From NCBI GenBank assembly GCA_003833135.1, contig QZLH01000071.1, positions 62,001 to 126,000 of the forward strand: DNA of 64,000 nucleotides, in the 5' to 3' direction. This document shows, one piece after another, positions 23,483 to 36,700 of this stretch. Numbering within the stretch: the first letter of the stretch is position 1; the number at the start of each line of letters is the position of its first letter. A program made the translations under genes and the position numbers. Source of the stretch: Oehlia diaphana. Its lineage: Eukaryota; Glomeromycota; Glomeromycetes; Glomerales; Glomeraceae. The notes beneath the pieces are model-generated. The model had not been told where the DNA came from. It was given only the letters and a program-made list of their open reading frames with translations, and searched no databases.

Positions 23483-23840
23483 TAGAGTGAAGCGATCCGG
23501 ATCATCCTCAGTTGAAAAAAAAAAAAAAGATCCGGATTATCCGTCAGCTGAAAAGAACGAGAATAAATAATCCGCGGTCCGCGGATTAATTTTCCAATTA
23601 TCCACGAATGATCTACAAATCAAATACTATATATTAAACGTTTTATTAAAATAAACATAGTTTTCCATTTTTATTTAGTGAATAAAAACCGATTACATAT
23701 GAAAAACTTGTACATATTCATTACTACTTCAATTATTCTTTCACGGTTTATTCACTAATTCGTGATGCTTAAAAATTCGCATATCCGGATATCCGCATTA
23801 TCCGTACGGATTATCATTCGCGGATCGCTTCGCTTCACTA
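23483..23840. mobile_element. MITE-like inverted-repeat element, ~358 bp
   Basis: Left end TAGAGTGAAGCGATCCGG and right end (reverse complement) TAGTGAAGCGAAGCGATCCG form imperfect terminal inverted repeats. Sub-terminal CCGGATNATCCG blocks and an inner CCGCGGTCCGCGG palindrome (about 23573-23585) add further symmetry. No ORF. It differs from the CAGTCGCC family, so it is a second MITE-like class; superfamily not assigned. Confidence 0.55.
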
Positions 23841-24429
23841 CATCAATGTCGTAGAACCCGATCTCGATTAAGAATGGAGATTGAAAAAATTCAGTTAGCA
23901 AATGGTGAAATCATTAAAGGTTCATCGTACATAGGTTATCTCAACTGCTCACTCGAGAAGGATATCTTGTTCATCACTTGGTAGCGTTAGCAAGAATATG
24001 TAAATCACATTGATGGAAGTCCTAACAACAATAATGCAAATAGAGTACACAGAAAGAAAACCACTCAACGTGCTGTACTCCTGTACGCCTTGGACTTCAG
24101 CGCCAAACGTGCTGTCAATCAGATTTTTGATGATGCGCCTTTCCGAGAATTTCCATCCTCAGCAGAGTCAGACATATTTATCAATGATTTATAGCAATTT
24201 AGCGATTTATAGCAATTGTATGTGATTTATAAAATTTTATTGATTTGTGATCTATTTCGATTTTATTGATTTATAGTGATTTTAGTGATCTATTGCGATT
24301 TTATTAATTTATAGCGATTTTATGAGTTATAGACTTTTAGCAATTCTTTATCAGGTTATACCAGAGAATATATTTATACAGATTTTAAATAGAAATTCAT
24401 GTGTAAAAACTTTATTAATTCTTGATTAA
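23841..24429. repeat. Degenerate GATTTATAGCGATTTTATT repeat
   Basis: From about 24180 to 24330 a roughly 18-20-bp unit (GATTTATAGCGATTTTATT-like) recurs with many changes. The flank shows no gene. Confidence 0.5.
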
Positions 24430-25180
24430 AATTATCCTTGAATATTGCTTGCACAATTATTGGGGAACGTGGTGAATTTTGTCTTTCTGATAATTATACT
24501 AACAGCATGACGACGTTGCTCTAAAGGCCGTTAGTGGAATGCATCACTTGGTAGAATAAAAAATCAATATACATGGTGTCCTACTTGTACAGGCTATAAT
24601 CTATTTCAACTTGAAATTGCTAAAAGGATTGCTATAGAAAGAGGCGGGACATATCTTCCAACTAATGTAAAGTTAGAAATGCTCCACCGAAGGTCATTAA
24701 TGGTCAACAACTTATATGATGTTATACATAGAAGAAATTGGTGTATAAAATGTTCGCATAGGAATCCTTACACATACACATGAAAGAAATGGAGAATGTC
24801 CTTCTGATAAAACTATTAACGGTGAATCACCTTTATTATGGCGTTGTGCTGTAGGACATATGCTTATGTAGTACGTAGAAAAAACTCTTGTCTGTATTGC
24901 GCAGGAAATGTAAATTTACTCTTGAAGATGATAATCAAATTGCTACTAAAAAAGGTGGGTTATGCCTTTCCGAAAAAATATATCAATGGTTACGGCGAAG
25001 GACATGAATGGAATGCCTGTTTCTCTATTGTGTCCACATTGCGGTAAATATAAACGTGAAAATCATGTCGTGAAATTATAGCTAAAATACCCAACTGATG
25101 GAGGACATCCGGTTTGTGGAATGCTTAGATTTAATACTCCAAAGAAGTGCCTGAAACTACTTGGTTTGCATCCAATTACA
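24430..25180 (+). pseudogene. Decayed zinc-ribbon / treble-clef repeat protein
   Basis: Across frames one reads pieces such as IKNQYTWCPTC, IAKRIAIERGGTYL, NWCIKCSHRN, CLYCAGN and IATKKGGLCLSEK. This is the alternating pattern (WCxxC ... A..+GG.CLS..Y) of a family with repeated zinc-ribbon units that is abundant in Rhizophagus-type genomes (from memory, unverified). Stops and frameshifts occur every 30-60 codons, so it is dead. Confidence 0.5.
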
Positions 25181-26606
25181 TTCGGGAATAATTACAGAAT
25201 GGAAGATTGAAGTTTAGAACTTGACATTTATTACCCATAATACCACACAATATGGATTTGCAATCAAAGTACAAGGAGAATAGCATAAAAAATACACAGA
25301 ATTCTTTCATAAAGATCTGAGTAATTTTATCAAGCAACAAGCTCAAAAAAGCATTATGCGAAGAGAATTGGATTGACCTAAGGTATGTCATATGTACATC
25401 TTCGAGAGAGAATTAGACATAAACTTCTATTACATTGTGATCCACTATTATTTCTTTCAACTATAATTTTATCAATCCGGAATTACACGAAAAATTGAAT
25501 AAAAATTTCTCACAAAACACATCACATCATATACATGTTAATTAATAACGAGCCTAATATGGGCAACCAAAAAAATTATTAATTCTTTGCCTATGTACAA
25601 GAGTAGGTTTACTTTACAAAGTGAATCTATTGACCACATAAGTTTTCGCTTGTCTAAACTATCTATACTAACACATCATCTTCATCACCCCATGATCTGT
25701 TCAAATCATCGATATTCTGGATAGAATAAAACGGTCGCCAATTATGTTTATATTGGTGCAGTGTCAGAAATAAATGAACATTAACCTTAATAAATCTGCC
25801 GAAATTTTATGTTGTTTGATACTTTAGTCTACTTGTTTTATGACGAAGTGAGTGATTTGGCAAATCAGGCTTTCGTTATAAGAAAATTCAAATCTGATAC
25901 CTCGGGAAAATTTTGTATATTGCGGTAAATTGTATAAATATTTTATTATGAATAACAGATAAGATAACGCATGTCTCACAAAATACCTAATTATTAAATA
26001 AATATTCGTTATGAAGTTATGAACAAAAATTCGTTATGTTATATACACTGTTTATAGACTTACTTCGTTAAACGGTATACAGCATTTTACTAGTAATCTT
26101 CGGTATAACAAGATTTTTTATATGATAAAATTGGTACAACACCGAAGGTTCGCTATATTAAGAAATTTGTTAATTCAAAATATTGTAAAGCGAGTGACTG
26201 TAGTAAGATCCTCGGAAATCTGTACGAAAAAAACGGTCATTAGCTTGCAAGCTCTGAGCCAGCCTTCTTGTTAATGCACAGACATACCGAAAAAAATATA
26301 TTCATTCACGCCTTATTTGCGCAGCAGGTTGGAAATAAAGTATTACAGCTCGGAAGACCTACTACTTTCTGTGACAGAGCGTAAAGTTATTCAATTTTCT
26401 GCTGACGATGATTATTGAGCATTATCTGGACTGCTAATCATTGAAAAATTATTAGATTTATAATAAGTACTTTATGACATTATTTTCCCCCTATTAGAGT
26501 AGAATTATTAAATTATTATTATTCTTAGCATAATCACCCAGTAAGGCCGTTCTAACACGATTGTTTGTTTAACGTACCCCATTTTTTTACTTTCGGAAAA
26601 ATGTTA
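25181..26606. other. Intergenic with right end of a MITE-related element
   Basis: At 26060-26200 the sequence resembles the right half of the CAGTCGCC MITE (GGTATACAGCATTTTA, CGGTATAACAAG, GAAGGTTCGCTATATT) but ends GCGAGTGACTG before TA. The matching left end was not found, so it is a truncated relative. No genes seen. Confidence 0.45.
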
Positions 26607-26890
26607 AACAAACAATCAACCCCAAGGTGGATCTGTAGATGAATTATTGAGATTACATAAGATATCCCAGCACATCACTAGCGCCAATGATGTCACTCGT
26701 TGCGAGTTTATTTCTCGTATTATTTACGGCGTTGCATCAATCTTTGGAGGTATCCCTAATACGAAATTTTTTGCAAAGGTCCAGTTGATTGAGTCGTAAA
26801 AGTGGAAATACAATCATGAGGCAAAAAAAGAGGACATCAATCAAGTTATGCAGTCCAATTGCAGACATCCATCTAAAAAACGTAGGCTAC
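26607..26890 (+). pseudogene. Orphan coding relic
   Basis: One frame stays open for about 60 codons with protein-like composition (GGSVDELLRLHKISQHI, FISRIIYGVASIFGGIP, FFAKVQLIES), then TAA at about 26797, then KWKYNHEAKKEDINQVMQSN in the same frame. Family not recognised. No start codon is visible, so it is a fragment. Confidence 0.35.
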
Positions 26891-27585
26891 GACACGGCAG
26901 GTTAACATGAAGATGTAATGTATGGATTGTATCAACTGCTGTAGATTGGGTCATAATCAAACTAGTTTCATGTTATGGACATTTCTAGTTCTAGTTGTAA
27001 TGTATTTTATGAAAGAGATAAAGAACTTAACAACATTTCTACCTTCCTTCACTATTATTCTCAGAGCTAGATGAACCATTGGGGCATCAAAATATCATCA
27101 AAAGCTATTCAGCCAGAAGATAATATTAGATCAAAACAGAAAATGTTTATTCAAACAATAATAGTAATCTTGATTAATCGACATCTATTGGATGATTTTA
27201 TCAGAAGATCTAATTATTCTTAATTAACCACTACCAATTAATAACTTTGTTTTAACCCATGAGGACTTAGAAAAGCCTGTCGAAAACTTTTTTGGGTGAA
27301 TCAAATGAGTGTTTGATAGTCAGATCGAATCACTGGGTTTATCGAAGCGAGTTAAAACGGATAAATAGGATGGAGTATTAGCTTAGAAGCATCATGTATC
27401 ACGGGCACAGTCCCGAGTTTTGTATTTATTTATTTTTCGCATGTATTAATAAAAATTTTCTTGTCAGAAAACGATCACTAGTGATCATCAGCCGGTATAC
27501 CTAATAGCTTGTTACCTCCGATAACTGACATGTTTTCCTATATATATACTGAATATTTTACGTCTTGTATAAAATATTATCAAAC
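26891..27585. other. Intergenic, no gene seen
   Basis: Mixed-composition sequence without supported ORFs or clear repeats. Confidence 0.3.
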
Positions 27586-27960
27586 ATGTCATCCAAGCTT
27601 GAATTATTGGAACAACGCATCACTGAGCTAGCTTGAGCTGAGAACGCCAAAATTAAAAGGCGAAAATGCCGAGTTTGAGGCCGTAGTGGAACAGGGTGTT
27701 ACTTCGGTATCTGTACAGCCACAGAATGATAAGGAAGCGATACTAGAGGTGCTTTTATCTATAGATAATCCAGTATCAGCTGTTAATGTACCTAGTTTTG
27801 TTATGGATAAGACGTCATTAGAGAGGAAACTAGAGGCGATTGTAAAGTGATCGGTAGCGGATAGGGAGATGGATATTTTTTGGATGAGGTACATAAGAAA
27901 AAGGGGCAACGCAATGGGGAGAAGAAACTAATGTGTAAAATGGCTAATCAAAAGGCACTT
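27586..27960 (+). pseudogene. Decayed coiled-coil protein
   Basis: Begins ATG with MSSKLELLEQRITEL, a heptad pattern, then a TGA, then AENAKI in the same frame. The following part lies in another frame (KGENAEFEAVVEQG, TSVSVQPQND, SFVMDKTSLERKL) and hits TGA at about 27848. I recall a repeated Rhizophagus-type family beginning with LEQRITELEAENAEL-like coiled coils (unverified). The minus-strand ORF 27628-27909 is its shadow. Confidence 0.55.
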
Positions 27961-28343
27961 CCAATTTCTCAGAACCCTAGTCCACTACTTGCAATGAACG
28001 ATAAAGTTGATTCAAGAAATCTCTTCATCCATTCCCAAAGAAAATCATGTGACTAATATTTCCGAGATTGTGACCACGCCACGATCTCAAAGTTATATCA
28101 TCAACGCAGACCAATTCATTTTCTGCAGTCAACTTTTTTTTTCTTAACGTTTTTGGATCGTCTGGAGTTTGCTGATTTGTACGGATTTGTATCTCTGGGC
28201 CATTCGTGAACAATCTTAAAGATTCGCAAAATAATTTTAAAGAGTCCGTTAAGATTTTGTAATTTATTTAAGCATATAATTGAAGGCCGAGTTTCCGCTG
28301 CGGAAAACAAAGCATATGTTTTGATCGTTGGGGGCTTCGTCGT

Positions 28344-28509
28344 GTGCCAATAAGATTCGAACCAGGGTCCATATACTAAATGACCGAAACGAATCTCCTC
28401 GATTATCTTAATATCACTAGGCAACATTAGAAGCGATAATCACAGTACATATTCCAATTTTTAAAAGCACATTTAACCAGCCAAATTCTTATTATGTGGT
28501 AGTTGAAAA
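28344..28509 (-). repeat. Dispersed repeat with tRNA-like stretch, copy 1
   Basis: About 165 bp nearly identical to 28933-29101. Read on the minus strand it contains GGTTCGAATC (tRNA box-B-like) close to a GGCAC end, about 60-70 bp after CCTAGTGATATTAAG. The stems of a functional tRNA are not all present. Could be a tRNA-derived repeat; family unknown. Confidence 0.55.
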
Positions 28510-28932
28510 CAATCAAAAACCTCAAAATAAGAATATCAGTAATCAATTAATAAAATTAAATTAAAATATATATATATGAAGTTCGATGGATAGAGTAAAA
28601 ATTCATTATTATTGGCCACAGATTGAAAGATTATCACAAACTCCCGCATCGATGGCGATGTAAGAACCTATTTCCAAAAAGCGCGCAATAAGCGTTTGAT
28701 TTATCCCTACCTTCCTTGCGTTGTTGTAAGAAGGAACATTTTCCTTGAAATCTGCGACGTAATTTCGGTAAATTATGTGATTCATCTAGCAATATCACAT
28801 AATTATAAGAATTTATTTTCTAAACAAAAAAAAAAACATTTTGTATATAACATGGTCAACAACATATGAGGAAACTGAATGGAAGACAGATGGACGAGAT
28901 GATGACATTAACTCGCCAGAATTCGTCCATTC

Positions 28933-29101
28933 GTGCCAATAAGATTCGAACCAGGGTCAATATACTAAATGACCGAAACAAATCTCCTCGATTATCTTAA
29001 TATCACTAGGCACCATTGGAGGCGATAATCACACAGTGCATATTCCAATTTTTAAAAGCACATTTGACCAGCCAATTCTTCTTATAATGTGGTAGTTGAA
29101 A
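28933..29101 (-). repeat. Dispersed repeat with tRNA-like stretch, copy 2
   Basis: Second copy of the 28344-28509 block in the same orientation. In this copy GTGCC at the minus-strand start of the tRNA-like part pairs perfectly with the terminal GGCAC, like an acceptor stem. The two copies flank about 420 bp of unrelated sequence. Confidence 0.55.
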
Positions 29102-29119
29102 GTAATTTTGTCATTTTAG

Positions 29120-32100
29120 AAAAAGAATGGAGTGGCGTTGCCGGCACTTTCCTCCATATTTACACAAGAATTACCGATTCACAACATCGACTGTGTTAAA
29201 TTTTTATCTCTGGATTTCAAAAAATTTATCGCATTATCGCATAACAAGTTCAAGATCATGAGATCGATGCTGTGTATTTTGCTGATGGGCGAATCAAATG
29301 AAGAAGAAAAAGAAGTAGAAGAAAGCGAAAAAAATAAGGTGCGTATATGAACATGTTATTTTTATAAAAAATATTTCGAAGCTTCTTTGCATCCATACAA
29401 ACGAAAATCCATTCATTATGTGTCTTTATATTTAGGAAAAACAAAATGCCAGAAATCCTACTTAATTGTGGCATTAAACGCGAACCTTCGTAATTTTTTA
29501 TTCAATGGCCGAACGGCGCTGCTTTAATTTTAATCCACTACCGCTGTACTTACCAAATTTATTTTTGCACTACGCCTATTCAGCAGCGGCTGCTGTGGAG
29601 AAGAATTACACGAAAATACGAACAGTGCGTCGACGAAAATAGGTAAGTTCATAATACTAAATAAATTCGATTCCTACAGTTCATGTTAAAAGTTTGTTCT
29701 ATTTTATTAGATTCTGTGGAAGATGTAAATTATAAAGAGTTTGAAAAAAAAAATTGAGCAAAGTTCTGAAAATATTTTATTTTATCTCTCACTCTTTCTT
29801 TATTCAGTTTGTATATTTTAATTATTACTGTATTTATTGTAGTTTTATGATAATACTAAATGTTTTTTATTTTCTTTTGAGGAGTTTTATGATATATTGA
29901 TATTATTCTGGAAATCCATGTATTTTTTTTTTTTTTAAAGTTTTGGGGTTAAGGCAAAGTTGTTCAAAAAGGTTGTAAATTACACATTTATAACATTACT
30001 TTTAAAGCTAATCTTTGTACTTATGTTTTGGTATTAACGTTAATAATAAAATTACAGTAAAATAATGTAAAGACCTTTTTTATAAATCAATATATGCAAT
30101 TTTACTTATTTATTAATAAAGTTTAATAAAATGCAAAATTAACGGTACTGTTTATTAAATGCCTTATAAAAAACGCGGAATGATTTTTTTTCAAAGACAA
30201 ATGTTACACAAACAATCTCATCCAATTAGATATGCTGGATTGCTGGTCCAGGATAAGGAATCATGTGATTTTGAAAAAGCGCGTATTATCTGTAACGTTT
30301 ATAAGCTCAAAAGTGAGTTTGAGCAATTCACCATGTCAAGAACATTAGATGATACTTATTTTACTGTGACACCTATACATATGTGGAGCTATCTAGGCTT
30401 TTATAAACACCGCTACCACCAAGACGACTTTAGTTATTTATTTGAATCAGAGTCCTTTAGGCTCATGAAAACACTTGAGCAAGACTCTCGGGAAGTTCAA
30501 GACAAAGCAAATATATTAATCACCGGTCTTCGCGTTAAGTATTACAATTTATATTATTTACTCATATATATAGCACATGCAATCACATGCAGTATGGGGA
30601 TTCCATCTAGTTGGAAAGATATCCAACTTCCACGACTATCGGGAGCGATTACGGTTTCTCCTCTGATGGTTTACGGATCGTTGTGGTGTATGGATCTTCA
30701 AGCGGTCAATTATGACTCACTCAACCAAACCAGGGAAGGGCGATTACGGTTTCCCTTCCGGGCTATGCTTACGGGACTGTCGTGGTCTGCTGTGATCTGC
30801 TAGTGCTAGAGTATTTCCTTATATATTCGCTAACTTTTAAATACTGTATATTTTATCTAGGATCATTAGCAAAAACCGGACATTATGAATTTCTAGGTTG
30901 ACATTGAAAAACAACAGCTGGAAAAAAAGAATGCTTTGCAAACGGTATGATGCTATGTTTTATCGACGGCTGTCTTTGTACATATTTTTATTTTTAGTTA
31001 TCTTATTTTTAGTATGAATGTCGAACAAAGATCAAACAAAAGACACAGGTGATGATGAAGGACTTGGCTGATGAAACAGTCTTAGAAAGTCGAGAAATGA
31101 ATACTACAACGAGAATATATCAAGAAGAGTCGATTACTGTAAGATCCGCAAAAAAAAGTAGGAATTGATGTTTTCAGTATTTTGTATTTTATAAATAATT
31201 GGTTTTGAATAGACTCGAGAGAAAAATAATCCAGCAAGAGTAGAAATGATCGAAAACGATGTAAATATCTGGTATCCCTATTTTAACATTCGAAACCCTT
31301 CACCACTTTACCACTCATACACACAGGTTCAACGACCACAAGCTTCGATCTGTCAGGTGCTTCCATGTCCCATGAAATCGAGGTAATTATACTTATGTTA
31401 ATGTTCAGCCATGAAAAAAGTATTTTCCCTAAACTTTCCGAATGTATGTAGGCAGAAACTGGTGTTTTAATTCCGAAAGAGATGAATTGGATACACCAGA
31501 TCATGAGGTAAATTATATATGTTGTTTAGCTGTAATTGTATACTATTCTCACCACATCTACTCTTGAAGGAGGCGATTGATAATCAAGACCAAGGAGAGG
31601 CGAAGGAAAACAAAGTAAATCTTAATAATTTTTAAACATTTTTTTTTTTTACGAATAACAAGATTTATGCTTTTCATGTATAGGTTTGACTAATCGAGAG
31701 GAAGTTGATACAGCCTTTAAGTCAATGGATGAGAAATACATGCGGAAACTTTCGACTGGAAGATTCGTCGAAAAAGAACTATATAGACTAGGGCAAGAAC
31801 TGGAATTCGAGTAGTTAGTATTCATGCATGAGATTATGTTCGTGTAGGAATAAGTTTATTAAATTTTGGTCTTATTCCTTTTTCTTAGTGCTATCCATTC
31901 GTTTATTATAGACGCCGATGATGAATTAATTTCATCGCACTTCAATGACACAGAAATTGAAGAAATTGAATGTTCCGCCGGCCCTCACGTACCTGATCTC
32001 CCGGATCAAATCGCTGAATTTTTATATGAATTCAATGGCAAGATAATAATTCATTTACATGTTAATGACAAAGATGGATGTATTGAAACAAAGTCACCAA

Positions 32101-32949
32101 TCCTTTTCCTATTATAGACTAACTTGAATGAGATTAGAGAGATCATAAAGTCAAAGATGTTTGGCAACAATTATGATCACGAAAACCACCACGATAAGGA
32201 TTATATAATCTATGCACTTTATTCATTGTAGGTATTTTGTTCTTTGTGAATAATTTATTAAAGCTCTTTAGATGCATCGGTGGGATCAACTAAATTTTTT
32301 TATTATTTTAGAGATCGAGAAGTTCAAGGTGGGAGCATGAAAGACACGAAACTGGAAGCTTGGTTCAATTGCCACATTTGGAGCGTAATCTTTGACCAAG
32401 CTTTCGGTGATATTAATGTGATGTCCGTCGTCAGGTAATTTTAAAAATTTTATAATGTTTACTTTGATGAATCTGACAATGTTTAACAACATCAAGGGTT
32501 GATGATAATGATGATCCATCTTGACAATCCAAGTAATGGAGGTGCCGGATAATCCGGAATAATTTCCTTCTGTTCTAATAATACTAGCAGCTGTTTTGAA
32601 CTTAAAGGTTAGTTAAATTTGTTATTGCAATTTATATCAATAAACAACTTACACAATATGCTCATAAATTTCATAAATGTTTGATTGTGATTAAAGAAAC
32701 ATTAAAAGTGATACAAGCAAGCGAACAGACTATTGGATCGTTCAAAACAGCCGGGCGCCGAAAGAGACGTCGAGACATAAATCAGCGCCAGTTATCTGGT
32801 TGCATGTCAACACCGAAAAAGGCAAAGAAGGCGAAGAATAGAAATGCTTGTGCAGAAGTGAATGATGAACGACCATATCCAGCATCACCATGCCCTGGAT
32901 CACCGATCGTGCCAAATAGTCCTTCTAACATATCGTGGTTCAATTGTTG
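29120..32949 (+). pseudogene. Multi-exon lineage-specific gene, decayed with internal deletion
   Basis: A chain of exon-like pieces lies on the plus strand. 29120-29336: VALPALSSIFTQELPIHN...EEKEVEESEKNK. 30159-about 30538: MPYKKRGMIFFQRQML, SEFEQFTMSRTLDDTYFTVT, KTLEQDSREVQDKANILI. About 31014-31165: a Lys/Glu-rich coil. 31685-31813: TAFKSMDEKYMRKLSTGRF. About 31890-32040: FIIDADDELISSHFNDTEIE. 32118-about 32229. 32313-32438: LEAWFNCHIWSVIFDQAFGD. About 32490-32608: MMMIHLDNPS, then VPDNPE-stop. 32681-32949: RRKRRR and STPKKAKKAKNR basic patches, then SPCPGSPIVPNSP. I recall a large uncharacterised Rhizophagus family with this order (unverified). TAG at 30801, the missing stretch between the 32.3- and 32.5-kb pieces and the TAA in the 32.5-kb piece mark it as broken. 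The basic C-terminus suggests a nuclear protein originally. Confidence 0.6.
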
Positions 32950-33703
32950 AATTTGGATACAATACAAAAATCTCCTCAACCAACTTTGACCAGCATTAAA
33001 ACTAATGTAGGCCAACGGTGTTGGGCAAACGTCCTGTCGGGAAAATGGATGTCGGATTTTGTTCGACATCGTTTCTAACATACCCAATTGCAAATAATGT
33101 AGTAGAGTATTTAACAAGAAATATTTGATAATATGTAGAGCATTAATGATCTATAAAATGGTAGGATAAGTTTTTTGATTTGTTTTTTTCCTGATATTAA
33201 TAAATTGATGATTTTTTTATTGGAATCGAAATGCTTCAAATCTTTTTACAAATGAACCATTTTGAGAAAGATTGAATCAGTAACGATGGAGGTATTGAAT
33301 TTAAAATAAGAAATTATATAATTATTTAATATTTGACTTTATTTTTCTACCGGAACACACTTTATAACACCATAACACAATAATATGATATTTTTCACTC
33401 CGGACTTATATACTGTATATATATATCGGATTTTTATATAATTTTATTTTATTAAATTAATTAAATAATTTCTTCATTTTTCTAAACGTAATTATTTTTA
33501 TAATATTTTTTCTTTTAAATAAAAAAATTATATAATTTTTATTTTTTTTTTATTATTAATATCTACTTTTTTAATAAAAAAATTTTTTTTAATGATACAA
33601 AAAAAGAAAAAGAAATTGATTATTATTATTAGAGTTATTATTATTAAAACAAAAAATGTCTTTTTTTTAAAAAGAATCAACAGATAAAAATACACTAATT
33701 ATA
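32950..33703. other. Intergenic, AT-rich
   Basis: No gene. The stretch 33330-33700 is extremely AT-rich and lies just past the stop of the minus-strand DUF3712 gene, so it probably holds its 3' UTR and polyadenylation signals. Confidence 0.4.
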
Positions 33704-36700
33704 CTAATTATTGGGAGATTTAATAGTCCAAGTATATATAGGTTTGGGATTTTCTATATTATCATTTGTTTCAGCTGTTAAAGAATCCTTTGGTCTAAAT
33801 GGTCTGGTGATAATATCTATAATTTTACCACCTATGCTTTCATCTTCACCATCATCAGGATTTTTTCCTTGTTTTGGAGTTTCATCTTCTTTTGGCTTTT
33901 CAGGTTCTTGAGGATCTTTAGCTGCAGGTTTTTTAGGTTCTTCTTCAGTAGGTTGTTTTGGTACTTCTCCTTGAGGGATTTTAGGAGAACCGTCATCAGG
34001 AACTTTACCATCAGGAGCTTTACCATCAGGAACTTTACCATCACTATTTGGTGGAGTTTTTCCATCACCAATAGGAACAGTCCCGTTAATTGTTTTTCCA
34101 TCCCCGATAGGAACAGTACTATTATTATTATTTAAATCGATACCTATACTAATGTTTTTTAATAATCCTTGTAAAATGGGGAAAAGATTTTTTATGACGG
34201 TTTGTGGTAAATTTTTCAATAAATCGTTTAACCATCCAATTGGATCACCATTCTTATTAACTTGTAAAACGATAGCAAAATCTTTTTCAAAATCAACTAA
34301 ATCTAATAATAATTTAGGTATTTGTAATGGATCTAAAGTTAATTTCCCTTCTACTGGTATAACATTTTTACCAGCATTTTCTAAATTATTTTGTATTATA
34401 ACAGGTTGAGGTGATGATACTTCAAATATTGATGTACCACTACTTTGTAATGATAATACGAAATTACCAATATCAACGTGAAGGGGTCCAGTATTTGTAA
34501 ATAAAGTATTAAGTGCAAGTGTTGGAAATATTTTAGTTAATTCTACGTTAATTGGATTAAATAAGAATAATGGTGGAGGTAAGAAATTAATTTCATTAAA
34601 TATTTTAAATGAATTATCTGGAGGATTTAAACAATCATCCGAAGTACAAAGTATTACACCTCCGAGGGAAGCACCATCAGTATATGATTTGAACGAAAGT
34701 AAATTAGGAACAGCTGTTTCAAGAGCTTGAGACATTGGACCATTATCGACAAGTACTGTAAGACCAAATTCCCATTTAGCTTGCCCTTTTTTAACATTTG
34801 GTTTAACAGCAGCTTTAGATATACCACCAGATACACCTTTGAAAAATACTTGAGCTAACAATGAAGGAATATTAAGGTTCAACGGTAAATTAGGGATAGC
34901 AGGAGAAGTAACTATAGCTTCAACACCTTGTTGAGTAAGTTGTCCTTGAATATTTTCTAAGGTAATTAAATTATTCTTTTGATTAAAATCTGAGAATTCA
35001 TTAATGAATTTTCCTACATCCATTCCTACTGAGATTTTTCTTGTTAAACCAAAAGTTTTTTGTGGAGAAGGTCCAAATATTAAATTATTTATTCCAACTG
35101 GTAATGATACTGCATATGTTAACCTTCTAAATACTAGATCAGATATAATTATGCCCAATTGATTAGCAATTTGTTTATTATCTTGAAATCCTAATTCAAC
35201 TGAAGTTGTAAATCGATTGCCTTCAAATTTCATTCCATTTATAACAGTTGATACGAAAAGTCCACCATTAATTGAAACATCAACACTAGCGAATGGAATA
35301 TTAAGAGATATTTGAGGTAATCCAGTTATATCAGCCACGATGTCAGTAGTTAAAGTATTTGAATTCTTGATTCCGACACTTACATCATCTAATGTAAGTT
35401 TAACAGCTCCAGTACCATCAATAAATCCACCAATTATATTAGTGATCATTGCTTTGATCGGTTGTAATATTGGATTTAACGGGAGTGAAATTAATACCTT
35501 ACTAAAAGTATTTATAATGTCCTTGTCAGAATTTGAACTACCAAATAATAATCCATTAATATTCGCATTTCCTGGAATGACGGTACCATTGTTTCCTTCA
35601 ATTAATGATTTAGCTAATGCGGCTACTTCATCTTCTAATCCATCTGAATCTTGGAAAATTAATGCGACAGTAAAATCCGTTGAAATAGCATTATTAGAAG
35701 AAACTATTTTAACATCCGGTAAAATTACTCTTGTAAGCGGTGATGCATTTAACGCGACTGATAATTCAAGTATTCCCATGTTAACATTTAAGGGGAGTGA
35801 AATATTACTAATCCCTACATTTCCTTTAATAGCTAATTCTTGACCATTTGGATTCATATCAACAGCAATATTACCAATACTTAATCTATTTAACATTCCT
35901 TCAATTGTCAAATCAGTTAAAGAAAGTCCTGCCATTCCTAATAATTTTTCAACAACTACTTGATTAAGAATTAAAGAACTTGGGATTCCTACAACAACTT
36001 TTTCGAAAGATTTAATAAATTCATCAGGTGAAGGTCCAATTTTGATTCCACTAACACTGAATAATTCATTCGTTTTCCCCAAACCATTTTGTTGTAAAGA
36101 GTTGACAAATGAAGCAATTTTATCTTGAACTTGATCATTAGATGGTTGAAATTCTAAACTTGATTTTATAGAGAGTCCATTATTAGCACCAGAACCTATC
36201 GATAAATCAGAAAAACTTGCATCAACAAAATTAACTAAATCTAATCCTAATGATAATTCAACAAATCCAATATCAATTGTAACTGGGAAATTATTATTAA
36301 ATGATGCTTGAACATTTGCTAATATTTTATGTTGAGGAGCTGTATCAATTCCTAATGCATTCAATTTGAAACCAATTTGATCTATTAAAGTTATTGGATC
36401 AATTGATTTTGGTAAATTTTTAATTAAAGGTGTAACTAATTTTTCTAATGATAATTCTAAAGAAATTAATGAAAATGCTCTAATAACATCATCATTTGAA
36501 GCACCAATAAAAGGGTCTTTAATCACTAAATTTCCTGTTAATGGAGTATTATCAAAGAAACTTTTGGCCAAACCACCAAGTTTATCAGCTAATTCATCAG
36601 AATCATTGACTTTTACTGAAGAAGCTATTGAAACAACTTGTCCTTCACTTGCAGCAGCTACTCGTATATCAAAAGCAGATAAATCGTCCAAAAATATTCC

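Noticed and set aside
28344..28440. Functional tRNA gene on the minus strand
   Set aside because: The box-B-like motif is present, but D, anticodon and T stems do not pair well; called tRNA-like repeat only.
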